Positions 42,702 through 52,141 are shown, numbered from the stretch's first letter. The stretch is DNA of 64,000 nt from Candidatus Gastranaerophilales bacterium (GCA_944326475.1 CALVEC010000006.1:1-64000), one strand, 5' to 3'. Notes: generated from the letters alone by a model not told the origin. A program made the numbers and translations.

Positions 42702-43568
42702 ATGGAAATGTTAAAAATAGCTATCCCGAACAAGGGAAGACTTTCTGAAAAAATTTATGACCTGCTGTCTGCAGCCGGCTTAAATTTCCCGTCAAAAGAT
42801 GAAAGAACTCTGCAAATTACTACAAAAGACAAAAAGTATTCGATAATTTTTGTCAGAACTGCAGATATTCCTAAATTTTTGGAAGACGGCGTTGCTGATG
42901 TCGGTTTTACCGGATTTGATATAGTGACAGAGTTAAAATCAGATGTCGACAAAATAATGGATTTGGATTTCGGGTACTGCGAGATGGTAGTAGCAGTGAA
43001 AGACGAAGACGCATATCTAAAACCGGAGGATCTGCCTGCAAGCCTTAAGGTGGCAACGTCATTTCCCAATATCGCAAAAGATTATTTTAAAAAAATCGGA
43101 AAAACAGCCAAAATTATAGAAGTCTCAGGGGCAACAGAAATCACACCAAGACTCGGGCTGGCGGATGTTGTTGTAGATATAACTTCTTCCGGTTCAACAT
43201 TAAAATCAAACAAATTGAGAATCATAGACAAAATACTTGAATCAACAGCAATTGTTATAGCAAGAAAAGGACTTTCGCAAGAACTCCAAAAGAAAACGGA
43301 TTCACTTTTGATTGCCCTGAAATCAGTACTCGACGCGCGGGACAAAAAATACCTTATGGCACATGTTCCAAAGGCTGCCCTGTCCAAAATAAAAGAATTT
43401 CTACCGGGACTTTCATCCCCTACTGTTATGACGCTAATGGATGACGAAAACAGCGTTGTAATACATGTAGTCGTAGACAGCGATAAAGTGTTTGAAAGCA
43501 TAGAACACTTGAAAGCGCTTGGCGGCAAAGGTATACTTATCATGACGGTTGACCAGATGGTGAGATAG
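42702..43568 (+). CDS. hisG: ATP phosphoribosyltransferase, long form
   Basis: First enzyme of histidine synthesis, joining ATP and PRPP. The frame opens at 42627 inside the LCP gene, but ATG 42702 (with AAGGAA 10 nt upstream) or 42708 gives the usual start MLKIAIPNKGRL. Landmarks: VADVGFTGFDIV, the PRPP loop in ADVVVDITSSGSTLKSN, and a C-terminal regulatory domain (VIHVVVDSDKVFESIEHLKALGG), so this is the hexameric long type that does not need HisZ. 288 residues. Abuts mazG with no gap. Confidence 0.95.
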   Translation: MEMLKIAIPNKGRLSEKIYDLLSAAGLNFPSKDERTLQITTKDKKYSIIFVRTADIPKFLEDGVADVGFTGFDIVTELKSDVDKIMDLDFGYCEMVVAVKDEDAYLKPEDLPASLKVATSFPNIAKDYFKKIGKTAKIIEVSGATEITPRLGLADVVVDITSSGSTLKSNKLRIIDKILESTAIVIARKGLSQELQKKTDSLLIALKSVLDARDKKYLMAHVPKAALSKIKEFLPGLSSPTVMTLMDDENSVVIHVVVDSDKVFESIEHLKALGGKGILIMTVDQMVR

Positions 43569-44348
43569 ATGAATTATCCTAATTTGGAAAGATTAATAGA
43601 TATAATAAAAACACTTCGTTCAGAAAACGGCTGTGCGTGGGACAGAGAACAGACTCACGCATCTTTGAGACGGAATATGCTGGAAGAAGCCTATGAAGCA
43701 GTAGATGCCATCGACGACAATGATATGAAACATTTGAAAGAAGAACTGGGCGATGTGCTGCTTCAAGTAGTGCTTCATGCACAAATTGCCTCGGAAGAAA
43801 ATGAGTTTGATATAGAAGGCGTAGCTAAAGAAATCTCGGATAAACTCGTAAGAAGGCATCCTCACGTTTTTGGAAACATCAAGGTCAACGGCACTGACGA
43901 CATAATCCACAATTGGGAAGAAATAAAAAAGCTTGAAAAAAAACACAGAAAATCCGTTATGGACGGAGTTTCCCGTGCTCAGTCCGCTTTGATGAGCGCA
44001 CAAAAAATGAGCAAAAAGGCTGTTGGAGTCGGGTTTGAATGGCCAAACGAAGAAATGCTGTGGAATTGCTTCAACTCGGAAATAAAAGAGTTTAAAGAGG
44101 CTGTAAAAAACAACGACAAAGAAAATGCGGAAGAAGAACTCGGAGACATCCTTTTTGCAGCAGTAAACCTTGCACGCTGGCACAAAATTGACGCAGAGCA
44201 GGCACTTATTATTGCAAACAGAAAGTTTATGAAAAGATTCAGAAAAATGGAAGAAATTTCCGAAAAAGAACTGGAAAAGCTTTCTTTTGAAGAATATGAC
44301 GAGCTTTGGCGTAAGGCAAAAAAACTAACACAGGACGGTAAAGAATGA
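43569..44348 (+). CDS. mazG: Nucleoside triphosphate pyrophosphohydrolase
   Basis: A 259-residue all-alpha NTP pyrophosphatase, the two-domain MazG type that clears aberrant nucleotides. Each half has the EExxE...D motif: LEEAYEAVDAID with EELGDVLLQVVLHA, and KEFKEAVKNN with EEELGDILFAAVNLA. Its ATG directly follows the hisG stop, and its end overlaps deoB by 4 nt. The set hisG-mazG-deoB is a single operon. Confidence 0.93.
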   Translation: MNYPNLERLIDIIKTLRSENGCAWDREQTHASLRRNMLEEAYEAVDAIDDNDMKHLKEELGDVLLQVVLHAQIASEENEFDIEGVAKEISDKLVRRHPHVFGNIKVNGTDDIIHNWEEIKKLEKKHRKSVMDGVSRAQSALMSAQKMSKKAVGVGFEWPNEEMLWNCFNSEIKEFKEAVKNNDKENAEEELGDILFAAVNLARWHKIDAEQALIIANRKFMKRFRKMEEISEKELEKLSFEEYDELWRKAKKLTQDGKE

Positions 44349-45520
44349 AAAGAGCGATTGTTGTTGTTATAGATTCAATGGGAATCGGAGCAATGCCCGA
44401 TTGCAGAGAGTATAATGACATACCGGAATGCAATACAATTAAAAATATTGCAGAAAAGAAAGAGAACGGTCTTCACATTCCGAACATGGAAATTCTCGGA
44501 ATCGGCAATCTCTGCGATATAAAGGGCGTAAAAAAAATAGACAGCCCTGCCGGACAGTACGGGATAATGAAAGAACTGTCTAAAGGCAAAGACACAACAA
44601 CCGGGCACTGGGAAATGGCGGGACTTGTGCTGGAAACCCCTTTTCGCGTTTATCCGGACGGTTTTCCGGAAGATATTATCAATAAATTTATAGAAGAAAC
44701 CTGCTGCGGCGGAGTTCTCGGAAACTACCCCGCCTCCGGAACAAAAATTATTGCGGATTTAAACGACGAACACCATAAAACAAAATACCCGATTGTATAC
44801 ACAAGCGCCGACAGCGTATTTCAAATTGCCGCAGATACAGATTTGATACCGCTTGAAACGCTTTATCAATGGTGTGAAACAGCAAGAAGTATTCTGCACG
44901 GTGAACACAATGTTTCCAGAGTTATTGCAAGACCCTACAAAGTTATTGACGGAAAACCGACCAGAATTTCAAAAGACAGACGGGACTATTCCGTAAAACC
45001 GCCTAAGCCGACCGTTTTGAATGAAATAGTCGAAAAAGGCGGACGGGTAACAGGAATAGGCAAAATAGAAGATATATTCGTAAAATCCGGCATTACCCAC
45101 GCAGTTCACACCGGCTCAAACACCGAAGGACTTGAATTAACCCTACAAGCTGTACAAAATACTTTAAATCTTGAAAGTATTCAAGTTGCCGACTGCAGTA
45201 ATGAACCAAAATTTGAACTTATATTTACAAACCTTGTAGACACCGATATGTTATACGGTCACAGAAATGATTATGCAGGATATGCAAGAGCAGTTGAAGA
45301 AATAGACGCTTTTTTGCCCAAAATTATGTGGGCTATGACACCGGAGGATATGCTTATTGTAACCGCTGACCACGGCTGCGACCCGACTGTTCCCGGAACA
45401 GACCACACAAGAGAACAGGTGCCGATTCTCATTTACGGAAAAGACATTCAACCGGAGGCTCTCGGTGAAATCACCGGTTTTACTTACGTTGCAGACAGAA
45501 TAAGAAAGTGGCTGTTTTAG
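44345..45520 (+). CDS. deoB: Phosphopentomutase
   Basis: A 391-residue alkaline-phosphatase-superfamily mutase interconverting (deoxy)ribose-1- and -5-phosphate in nucleoside salvage. Metal and phosphothreonine motifs: VVIDSMGIGAMPD at the N-terminus, GKDTTTGHWEMAGL with the phosphorylated Thr, and C-terminal TADHGCDPTVPGTDHTRE. Full length. Overlaps mazG by 4 nt. Confidence 0.96.
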   Translation: MKRAIVVVIDSMGIGAMPDCREYNDIPECNTIKNIAEKKENGLHIPNMEILGIGNLCDIKGVKKIDSPAGQYGIMKELSKGKDTTTGHWEMAGLVLETPFRVYPDGFPEDIINKFIEETCCGGVLGNYPASGTKIIADLNDEHHKTKYPIVYTSADSVFQIAADTDLIPLETLYQWCETARSILHGEHNVSRVIARPYKVIDGKPTRISKDRRDYSVKPPKPTVLNEIVEKGGRVTGIGKIEDIFVKSGITHAVHTGSNTEGLELTLQAVQNTLNLESIQVADCSNEPKFELIFTNLVDTDMLYGHRNDYAGYARAVEEIDAFLPKIMWAMTPEDMLIVTADHGCDPTVPGTDHTREQVPILIYGKDIQPEALGEITGFTYVADRIRKWLF

Positions 45521-45605
45521 TATCTGATTGTTAAGAAATATAAATATTGATTATTTGGCTGAATGCCTTGTTGAGACTATATTATAGAAAAATTATATAA
45601 TATTT

Positions 45606-45640
45606 ATGTCAATTATTTTCATCTCATTGTTTTTATAAAA
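45606..45640 (+). promoter_or_regulatory. Shared-motif promoter before the gene at 45678
   Basis: ATGTCAATT (45606-45614), 14 nt, GTTTTTATAAAAG (45629-45641). Confidence 0.6.
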
Positions 45641-45677
45641 GAAAGAGAGACTTTATATAAACAAGAGGAGAGAATTT

Positions 45678-46490
45678 ATGTCAATGAAAATCGGCATGTT
45701 TGCACTAGCACCCCAATCAACAGGTCCAACCGGCAGAGGTTTAAATACGCACGATAGAAATGCTTTAATTAATGCCGGCACAAGAACATTAACTGCTGAA
45801 GACGCATTTGACGGACCAAAAAGCGGAGATAAATACAAACAGCAATACGGTATGTCGCTTGAAGAAGCTCAAGAAATTGTAAACTCGAGCACTATTCTGA
45901 TTGATCCGCAGAAAAAAGAACTTGCTAAAGCTATTATAAAAGAAGCAGAGATGGATCAACAAAAAGCAGAATACCAAGAGAGCCTGAAGCGCCAAGAAGC
46001 ACAAAGACAAGAACTTGAGGCAAAGCGAAAACAAGAAGCTGAAGAACGCCGGCAGCATGCATACGAAAATCCGCCAAAAGAATCAGATTACGACAAATTT
46101 ACAGACTATCATAATGCAGTTACAGAATGGATTAATGCAGGAGGCGCAATAGAAGAAGGCGGTGCATACAAAGACAAAGACGGAAATGTCTTGGCGCATG
46201 TTTATAAGGATCCGACTGCTGACGGAGAAGGTCAAAAAATAGACATAACATTCAAGGGCGATGACTACAGAAGTATAGACGTTGACGGAGACGGTACTCT
46301 GGATGAGGTTCACAAATGGGAAGACCAACAAGGCTCACCCGATGTATACAAATATGATGAAGAAACCGGGAAATATGTATTAAAACAAGACCTTGACGCA
46401 AGAGAAGAAGCAAGACGAAAAGAAGCTCTTGAGCAGGAGAAAGCAAATCAGCCCTGGTACAAAAAGCTGGCGGACATGTTCGGATTCTAA
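45678..46490 (+). CDS. Lineage-specific protein with acidic, Ca-loop-like segment
   Basis: A 270-residue protein without a signal peptide. The N-terminus (MSMKIGMFALAPQSTGP) is followed by a long charged coiled coil (residues about 80-130, rich in Gln, Glu, Lys, Arg) and a beta-rich part with a DVDGDGTLDEV loop that looks like an EF-hand or dockerin-type calcium loop. Unknown function. AGAGGAGAG supports the start. Member of the shared-promoter set. Confidence 0.6.
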   Translation: MSMKIGMFALAPQSTGPTGRGLNTHDRNALINAGTRTLTAEDAFDGPKSGDKYKQQYGMSLEEAQEIVNSSTILIDPQKKELAKAIIKEAEMDQQKAEYQESLKRQEAQRQELEAKRKQEAEERRQHAYENPPKESDYDKFTDYHNAVTEWINAGGAIEEGGAYKDKDGNVLAHVYKDPTADGEGQKIDITFKGDDYRSIDVDGDGTLDEVHKWEDQQGSPDVYKYDEETGKYVLKQDLDAREEARRKEALEQEKANQPWYKKLADMFGF

Positions 46491-46507
46491 TGAAAAAACT
46501 ACAAACA

Positions 46508-46547
46508 AAAAAGCGGCTTGCGGAATCATTGTGAGCCGCTTTTTTGC
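46508..46547 (+). terminator. Terminator after the gene at 45678
   Basis: AAAAAGCGGCT (46508-46518) pairs with AGCCGCTTTTT (46534-46544). Confidence 0.8.
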
Positions 46548-46650
46548 AGTAATGTTTCATCTGACGCCGGATTTTTTGAAATTCAAAAATTCATCTATTG
46601 TTATGATTTAAAAATCCGTCCATTTTTTTATACTAAATTTGTATTAAATA

Positions 46651-47550
46651 ATGAAGGCAGGGGATATTTTGACAATCAGTTCAGGAAATTTAAAGAAAAA
46701 AAATAAGGTCTCAAAAGCAGACCTGAAAGTTGTTGAAAAAGAGGAGGTTTTGACAAAACCTTACAACGACATAAACCTGAAAAAATGGAAGGAATATGAC
46801 CATATATTAACCGGAACACTCTGGGAATTTCCGGCAAGAATGAAAGAACACGGTCACTCTAATGACTATCACGGTAACTATATCCCGCAGATTGCAGAAC
46901 AGTTGTACGAAAGATTTACAAAAAAACATGATATAGTTCTTGATTTGTTTTTCGGTTCCGGAACCTCGGGAATTGAAGCAATCAATATGAACAGACGATG
47001 CATAGGCGTTGAACTCAAACAGGAACTTTGCGATTATGTGAGCGAAAAATTCACACCCAAACAGCTTGTTACTGATGTGAATATAATATGCGGAGACAGC
47101 GCTTCCGAGTCTGTGCTTGACAAAATTCAGGCAAGACTGGAGATTATGGGGGCGCAAAAAGCTCAGTTTTTAATGCTCCACCCGCCTTATGATGATATCA
47201 TCAAGTTCTCCGACAAAAAAGAGGACTTGTCAAACTGCTCATCAACAGAGGAATTTTATGATTTGTTTGAGAAAGTGGCGAGAAACGGTTTTGAAAAGCT
47301 AGAAAAAGGCAGGTTTGCAGCACTGATTATCGGAGATAAATATGCAAAAGGGCAGTATTATCCGCTGAGTTTCGGATGTATGGAAAGAATGAACCGCGCT
47401 GGATTTATAACCAAAGCTGTCATTGTTAAAGATATTCAGGGCAATGAACGAGCAAAAGGAAAAAATGCCCAATTATGGAGATATCGTGCACTTTACGGCG
47501 GTTTTTATATCTTTAAACACGAGTATATAATGGTATTTCAGAAACCATGA
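46651..47550 (+). CDS. Orphan DNA methyltransferase with an unusual HPPY motif
   Basis: A 299-residue SAM-dependent amino-methyltransferase. Motif I is DLFFGSGTSGIEA, followed by RCIGVELKQE, and the catalytic motif IV reads LMLHPPYDD, where N6-adenine and N4-cytosine enzymes normally have D-P-P-Y or S-P-P-Y. Motif I precedes IV, unlike the common beta-class order. No restriction gene is adjacent, so it may be a regulatory methylase or methylate another substrate. An in-frame TTG at 46669 with AGGGG just upstream is an alternative start. Overlaps gph by 4 nt. Confidence 0.75.
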   Translation: MKAGDILTISSGNLKKKNKVSKADLKVVEKEEVLTKPYNDINLKKWKEYDHILTGTLWEFPARMKEHGHSNDYHGNYIPQIAEQLYERFTKKHDIVLDLFFGSGTSGIEAINMNRRCIGVELKQELCDYVSEKFTPKQLVTDVNIICGDSASESVLDKIQARLEIMGAQKAQFLMLHPPYDDIIKFSDKKEDLSNCSSTEEFYDLFEKVARNGFEKLEKGRFAALIIGDKYAKGQYYPLSFGCMERMNRAGFITKAVIVKDIQGNERAKGKNAQLWRYRALYGGFYIFKHEYIMVFQKP

Positions 47551-48200
47551 AATTTGATACGATAATTTTTGATTTAGACGGAACCCTGCTGAATACGCTT
47601 TTTGACCTGAAAGAAAGCACAAATTTTGCATTGAAAAAATACGGTTATCCCGAAAAAACAATAGACGAAGTGCGAATGTTTGTAGGTAACGGAGTTGCAA
47701 AACTTATAGAACGCGCGCTGCCTGACGGAATCAACAATCCTGCCTACAAAAACTGTCTTGAAGATTTTAAAAAAGACTACAAAATAAGGATGTATGACCA
47801 TACAGCACCTTATGAAGGTATTTTAGAAATGTTAGAAAAGTTAAATGCTGCCGGTATAAAAACAGCAGTTGTCTCTAACAAGTTCGATGCTGCAGTAAAA
47901 GAACTGTGCAAAAAATACTTCGGAAAAAGAATCCCCGTCGCCATAGGTGAATCAGAAAATGTCAAAAAAAAGCCTGCACCGGATAGTGTTCTTAGGGCAA
48001 TGGACTTGTTACATGCGAGAAAAGACAAGACTATATATTGCGGAGATTCTGATGTCGATGTACAAACCGCAAAAAACTCCGGTTTGCCCTGTATCGGAGT
48101 AAGCTGGGGATTTAGAGACAAAGCACTGCTTGAAAAAGAAGGGGCGGATTATATAGTTGATAGTCCGAATGAACTAATTTCATTGCTGCTGGATAACTAA
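47547..48200 (+). CDS. gph: Phosphoglycolate-phosphatase-like HAD hydrolase
   Basis: A 217-residue HAD phosphatase with DLDGTLLNT (nucleophile and acid Asp), AVVSNK (motif II), KPAPDSVLRAM (motif III Lys) and YCGDSDVDVQTAKNSG (motif IV). The helical cap sits between motifs I and II. Such enzymes clear phosphoglycolate or related phosphates. Translationally coupled to the methyltransferase. Confidence 0.85.
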   Translation: MKFDTIIFDLDGTLLNTLFDLKESTNFALKKYGYPEKTIDEVRMFVGNGVAKLIERALPDGINNPAYKNCLEDFKKDYKIRMYDHTAPYEGILEMLEKLNAAGIKTAVVSNKFDAAVKELCKKYFGKRIPVAIGESENVKKKPAPDSVLRAMDLLHARKDKTIYCGDSDVDVQTAKNSGLPCIGVSWGFRDKALLEKEGADYIVDSPNELISLLLDN

Positions 48201-48223
48201 AAATTATAATAATTATAATATTT

Positions 48224-48919
48224 ATGGAATTTAACGAGAACGACAAAAAACAATTTAATATAATTGCGGGAGTATTTATAATTCTGGCATCGTTAATAGT
48301 TTTTCTGAGCAAAGACGAAGGTTATAAGCCTGAAAAAGCGGCTATTCCCGTATTGTACGAACCGCAGCAGATGAATCTTCCGCCGGAGTACAAACTTACG
48401 TTAACCGGTCAGAGAAACGTAAAAAATCAGGATGTTTTTATATACGCGCAGGCGTTCTACAAAATCCATTGCCGGGTAATGCATATTATGCCTTATTATA
48501 CCGGCGTTAGCGGAGGGTTGGCTCCGGTTGATTTTGCGGTTGTATGGGGAGAGCTTATAAAAAAAGAGAACTATGAACAAATAGAGTTCAGACAGTCCGG
48601 CAGGTGGGCTTATTTCAAGCCGAAAAACAAAAGTCTCTACGACAGAGAATTTATATATAAACATTTTTCAAACATGCACGTAATCCCGGCTGACTCTATC
48701 GTTTTAGCAGGATTAAAAAGCGTCAGAAAATACGATGAAATATATATGGAAGGATATCTTGTCAACATTGAAAGCTTCAAAAACGGTCAGCGCTCAATGA
48801 CCTGGAACAGCAGTCTTTCCAGGGACGACACAGGAAACGGCGCTTGCGAGGTTATGTTTGTTACCAAAATAATCACAAAAGACGGAGAATTTGTCAGCGC
48901 AAAAAATCAAAAAAAATAG
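48224..48919 (+). CDS. Membrane-anchored protein of unknown function
   Basis: A 231-residue protein with one N-terminal membrane segment (FNIIAGVFIILASLIVFL), the rest predicted outside the cytoplasm and beta-rich. Contains motifs such as GRWAYFKPKNKSLYDREFI and a C-terminal GACEVMFVTKI that I cannot assign. Starts 23 nt after gph, so probably same operon. Confidence 0.6.
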   Translation: MEFNENDKKQFNIIAGVFIILASLIVFLSKDEGYKPEKAAIPVLYEPQQMNLPPEYKLTLTGQRNVKNQDVFIYAQAFYKIHCRVMHIMPYYTGVSGGLAPVDFAVVWGELIKKENYEQIEFRQSGRWAYFKPKNKSLYDREFIYKHFSNMHVIPADSIVLAGLKSVRKYDEIYMEGYLVNIESFKNGQRSMTWNSSLSRDDTGNGACEVMFVTKIITKDGEFVSAKNQKK

Positions 48920-48975
48920 TTTTTCTTGCCTGTTTGTTTGACAGTTGGTAAAATAGTGTGAGTTATGGAGGCTAA

Positions 48976-49482
48976 ATGCAAAAAGTCATAAAAATAGTAA
49001 ACCTGTTGATAATATGCGCAATTCTGTTTACAGTATTCAATTACAATAAACATATAAAAACACAAAAACCAAAGGTTAAAAAGTCTTACAATTATCCGGG
49101 CGCTGTGTATTTTCCTTACACTGTCATAAACTCAACAAAAGAATCCGACAGCCTGTACAAATATATGAACGGCGAAAACAAATACTTTATTTACATTATA
49201 GATAACTACTCAAAAGACGACAGATACAATTTACAGAATAAATTTTACGAAAATAATTTGCAAACATACTACGAATACGTACCGATGGGCATGCCCAGAG
49301 CCGGAGAAATAAAATGCGCAGACGGAACAAAAAACTGCTTTATTTATTATTTTACGCAAAGATGCGTAAACAGAAATGTTTCTATGTGTATAATCCATCC
49401 GAAAACAAGAGAACTTCTCGCTGTCCCCAAGATGACAACAGACCAGATGATTGAATTTTTAATAAAACATAAAGAATGGTAG
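48976..49482 (+). CDS. Membrane-anchored or exported small protein of unknown function
   Basis: A 168-residue basic protein with an N-terminal hydrophobic helix (VNLLIICAILFTVFN). Cysteines (KCADGTKNC, QRCVN, MCI) in the extracytoplasmic part suggest disulfides. GGAGG precedes the ATG; a promoter TTGCCT, 17 nt, TAAAAT lies immediately upstream. Family unknown. Confidence 0.6.
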   Translation: MQKVIKIVNLLIICAILFTVFNYNKHIKTQKPKVKKSYNYPGAVYFPYTVINSTKESDSLYKYMNGENKYFIYIIDNYSKDDRYNLQNKFYENNLQTYYEYVPMGMPRAGEIKCADGTKNCFIYYFTQRCVNRNVSMCIIHPKTRELLAVPKMTTDQMIEFLIKHKEW

Positions 49483-49530
49483 CTCGACTCTGTAAATTAA
49501 AAATAATATAATTGAATGATTAAATATGCA

Positions 49531-49565
49531 TTGACCTTTAATATTATACTAAAGTATAGTATAAT
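49531..49565 (+). promoter_or_regulatory. Promoter of the response regulator with a palindromic operator
   Basis: TTGACC (49531-49536), 18 nt, TATAGT (49555-49560). ATTATACTA (49543-49551) and TAGTATAAT (49557-49565) are a perfect 9-5-9 inverted repeat that overlaps the -10 box, a likely repressor or autoregulation site. Confidence 0.5.
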
Positions 49566-49594
49566 TATTAACAGTTAACAAATCAGGATTACTT

Positions 49595-50230
49595 ATGCCA
49601 TCATCTATCGCAAAAATATTAATTATTGACGACAAACCAAAATTTTTAGCAGACGCACTTCCGTTATACGGATATGAAGTAGATACAGCGACAGACGGAA
49701 TGCAGGGTATTAAAAAACTTACGAATGCAAAAACAAGTTTTGATATGGTGCTTCTTGATGTCATGATGCCGAATATGGACGGATGGGAAACTCTTAAAGC
49801 AATAAGACAAAATAAACGTTTTTCAGAAGTTCCTGTCATTATGATTACTGCTCTGAATGAAGAACAGAAAGAAATTTCAGGACTTAAATTCGGAGCTGAC
49901 GACTATATTGTAAAACCGTTTATTCTTCCCAACCTGCTTGCCAGAATGGAAGCACTTCTCCGCCGTTCCGGATGGAAGAAAAAGACAGCACCAGCACCAA
50001 GCAAAGATTTGAAATTCATGAAAGAAGGCGAGATAGAACCGCTTTCATCAAGAGAACGTGAAGTTCTGAAATATGCAGCTCTCGGCGACAGCAACAGCAA
50101 AATTGCTGAAAAATTATATGTCAGAGAAGTTACAATAAAAACACACATGAATACAATATTTAAAAAGCTGAAAGTAAACAGCCGCACTCAGGCTGTACTT
50201 CTGGCTATGCAGATGAGATTAATTGACTAA
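49595..50230 (+). CDS. Orphan NarL/LuxR-family response regulator
   Basis: A 211-residue regulator: REC domain with acidic pocket (IIDDK) and phospho-acceptor Asp in VLLDVMMPNMDG, then KPF at the beta5 end, a linker, and a LuxR-type helix-turn-helix (LSSREREVLKYAALGDSNSKIAEKLYVREVTIKTHMNTIFKKL). No histidine kinase is nearby. AGGATT precedes the ATG. The palindrome over its promoter points to autoregulation. It may be coupled to the pentapeptide-repeat gene directly downstream. Confidence 0.9.
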   Translation: MPSSIAKILIIDDKPKFLADALPLYGYEVDTATDGMQGIKKLTNAKTSFDMVLLDVMMPNMDGWETLKAIRQNKRFSEVPVIMITALNEEQKEISGLKFGADDYIVKPFILPNLLARMEALLRRSGWKKKTAPAPSKDLKFMKEGEIEPLSSREREVLKYAALGDSNSKIAEKLYVREVTIKTHMNTIFKKLKVNSRTQAVLLAMQMRLID

Positions 50231-50246
50231 AAGGAGTTATGCAAAA

Positions 50247-50777
50247 ATGTCAGAGTTCACAAAAGACGAATTATTTGATTTGATAGTTAACGATGTCGAA
50301 AAATACAATGATTACAAAAAGACTCAGGAAGAATTGGATTTGAGTGAACTCGATTTTTCTAATCTTACGCTTGAGAATGTCGATTTGTCGGGCGCAGACC
50401 TGTCGGGCAGCTCTTTTTCAGAAGTACATTTTACAAACGTAAACTTTTCCGATACGGATTTAACATCTGCAGATTTTTCAAGAGCAAATCTGGTTGAGTG
50501 TGATTTTTCCGGCTCGCTTTTAAATGGAACAGAATACAGCTATGCAGTTGTAAGTTATTGCAATTTTACGGATGCAGACCTTGCCGGTGCCGTATTTAAT
50601 GAAAGTGATTTAAGCGATTCTGATTTTTCTGCAGCAGAAAACCTCAATGCAGCCCGATTTGATGATGAAACAATCTGGCCTGCCGAAGATCAGCTTCCTG
50701 AAGATTTTGACACGACTTACACAAAAGATTTATCTTCACTTGAAGACGAAGAAGATATGAGCGCACAGGACTATTAA
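50247..50777 (+). CDS. Pentapeptide-repeat protein
   Basis: A 176-residue protein with about 16 consecutive A(D/N)LxX-type pentapeptides between residues 30 and 130 (LENVDLSGADLSGSSF, ADFSRANLVECDF). These form a right-handed quadrilateral beta helix. The tail is acidic. The ATG at 50247 is chosen over the frame opening at 50223 because the AAGGAG ribosome site lies between them. 16 nt after the response regulator, so one operon. Function of such proteins is often unknown; gyrase mimicry is one known role. Confidence 0.85.
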   Translation: MSEFTKDELFDLIVNDVEKYNDYKKTQEELDLSELDFSNLTLENVDLSGADLSGSSFSEVHFTNVNFSDTDLTSADFSRANLVECDFSGSLLNGTEYSYAVVSYCNFTDADLAGAVFNESDLSDSDFSAAENLNAARFDDETIWPAEDQLPEDFDTTYTKDLSSLEDEEDMSAQDY

Positions 50778-50785
50778 ACCCGATA

Positions 50786-51340
50786 TTAAAGCATTTTTAC
50801 AATTCTGCAAGGATTTCCGTAAGCAAGAACGCTGTCCGGTATGTCTTTTGTCACGACGCTGCCTGCTCCTATAACGCTGTTTTTACCTATGTTTACACCA
50901 GGCAGCACTGTTACATTACCGCCTATCCAAACATTATCACCAACTGTTATCGGACAGGCATAAGCAAGTCCGCTGATTCTGGACTCAGAACTAAGCGGGT
51001 GGCATGTTGTGTAAAAACCGCAATTGGGTCCAACAAAAACGTTATCACCAAAGATTACCTTACCGGCATCGAGAATTACAAGATTGTGATTTGAATAAAA
51101 ATTTTCACCTATCTCAATATTGTATCCGTAGTCGCAAAAAAACGGAGATTCAATGTAAAACAGGTTCTTAGTCTTACCGAGTATACGTACTGCCATATCT
51201 CTTTTGTGTCCGACCATCTCTGGATAAATCCGGTTGTATTTGTGGCAGAGGTTTTTACATTTTGTTCGTTCCGCGTATAGCTTTCTGTCTGAACTCGGGT
51301 CGTACAAAAGCCCCTTTTGCATTTTTTCTTTTTCGTTCAT
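50786..51340 (-). CDS. Maltose/galactoside O-acetyltransferase-like enzyme
   Basis: A 184-residue LacA/Maa/NodL-type trimeric acetyltransferase. The maltose-acetyltransferase N-terminal region (KMQKGLLYDPSSDRKLYAERTK) is followed by left-handed beta-helix hexapeptides and the catalytic His in TTCHPL. C-terminal hexapeptides GDNVWIGGNVTVLPGVNIG and YGNPCRIVK bind acetyl-CoA. Acceptor sugar unknown. Confidence 0.85.
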   Translation of the reverse strand: MNEKEKMQKGLLYDPSSDRKLYAERTKCKNLCHKYNRIYPEMVGHKRDMAVRILGKTKNLFYIESPFFCDYGYNIEIGENFYSNHNLVILDAGKVIFGDNVFVGPNCGFYTTCHPLSSESRISGLAYACPITVGDNVWIGGNVTVLPGVNIGKNSVIGAGSVVTKDIPDSVLAYGNPCRIVKML

Positions 51341-51553
51341 AATTCACCTGCTATATTTCTTAGAATACGCCGGAAAAAGAAATTTATACATATACCAAAC
51401 GCATATACAGAGAGTAAATATTTATCGGGGAGTTTTTTAATAGAGTCAGGCGACGGGGTGGTTCGCAAACACTGCGTGCTTATGAAATCTGTTCGTTTAA
51501 CAGCAAATACACACAAATATTTTAGTCAGCAAACTCTACAATTTTTTTCCCGT

Positions 51554-52141
51554 TTACCTCGAATAAATATCTTCTTTCTTTATTGCAATTTCTTGCGGGG
51601 TGTAGCTTCCCAAGTATTCCACAGCAGATTGCGGAGTATTTGCTACATGATAAATCATAGCAGCCTTCTTATTTGCAAATTTTTGGATAATAATATCGTC
51701 GAAAAACTTCAATAGATTATCGTAAAATCCGTTTGTATTCAGTATTACAATAGCTTTATTGCTGTAACCAAGCTGTTTTTGCACAATCATTTCTCCGAGT
51801 TCTTCAAGCGTTCCGAACCCGCCCGGCAGTGCAATCAGAGCGTCTGAAAGCTCATCCATCTTTGCCTTTCTTGTTCTCATACAGGGCGTTTCCAAAAATT
51901 CATCGCAATACCCTGAATGTACATCAAATTCTCTCAATTTTTTGGGCATAACCCCAATCAGCTTGCTGCCGCATCTTTTTGCCTCTCCTGCACAAGCCCA
52001 CATAAGCCCCAGACAACTTCCGCCATACACAATATCATAGCGGTTTTGCGCAAGGAGCTTGCCCAGTTTTGCAGCTTCTTTGTAATAAATATCTTCAAGA
52101 AAATTACACGATGATGCGAATATACAAACTTTTTTTATCAT
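51554..52141 (-). CDS. LOG-family (lysine-decarboxylase-like) nucleotide phosphoribohydrolase
   Basis: About 195 residues, Rossmann-like. The signature PGGFGTLEEL is complete, and CIFASSC starts the fold. LOG enzymes release the base from nucleoside 5'-monophosphates (as in cytokinin activation or nucleotide salvage). The ATG at 52141 (MIKKVCIF) is used in place of the frame opening at 52159, as AAAGGAGA lies between. Confidence 0.88.
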   Translation of the reverse strand: MIKKVCIFASSCNFLEDIYYKEAAKLGKLLAQNRYDIVYGGSCLGLMWACAGEAKRCGSKLIGVMPKKLREFDVHSGYCDEFLETPCMRTRKAKMDELSDALIALPGGFGTLEELGEMIVQKQLGYSNKAIVILNTNGFYDNLLKFFDDIIIQKFANKKAAMIYHVANTPQSAVEYLGSYTPQEIAIKKEDIYSR

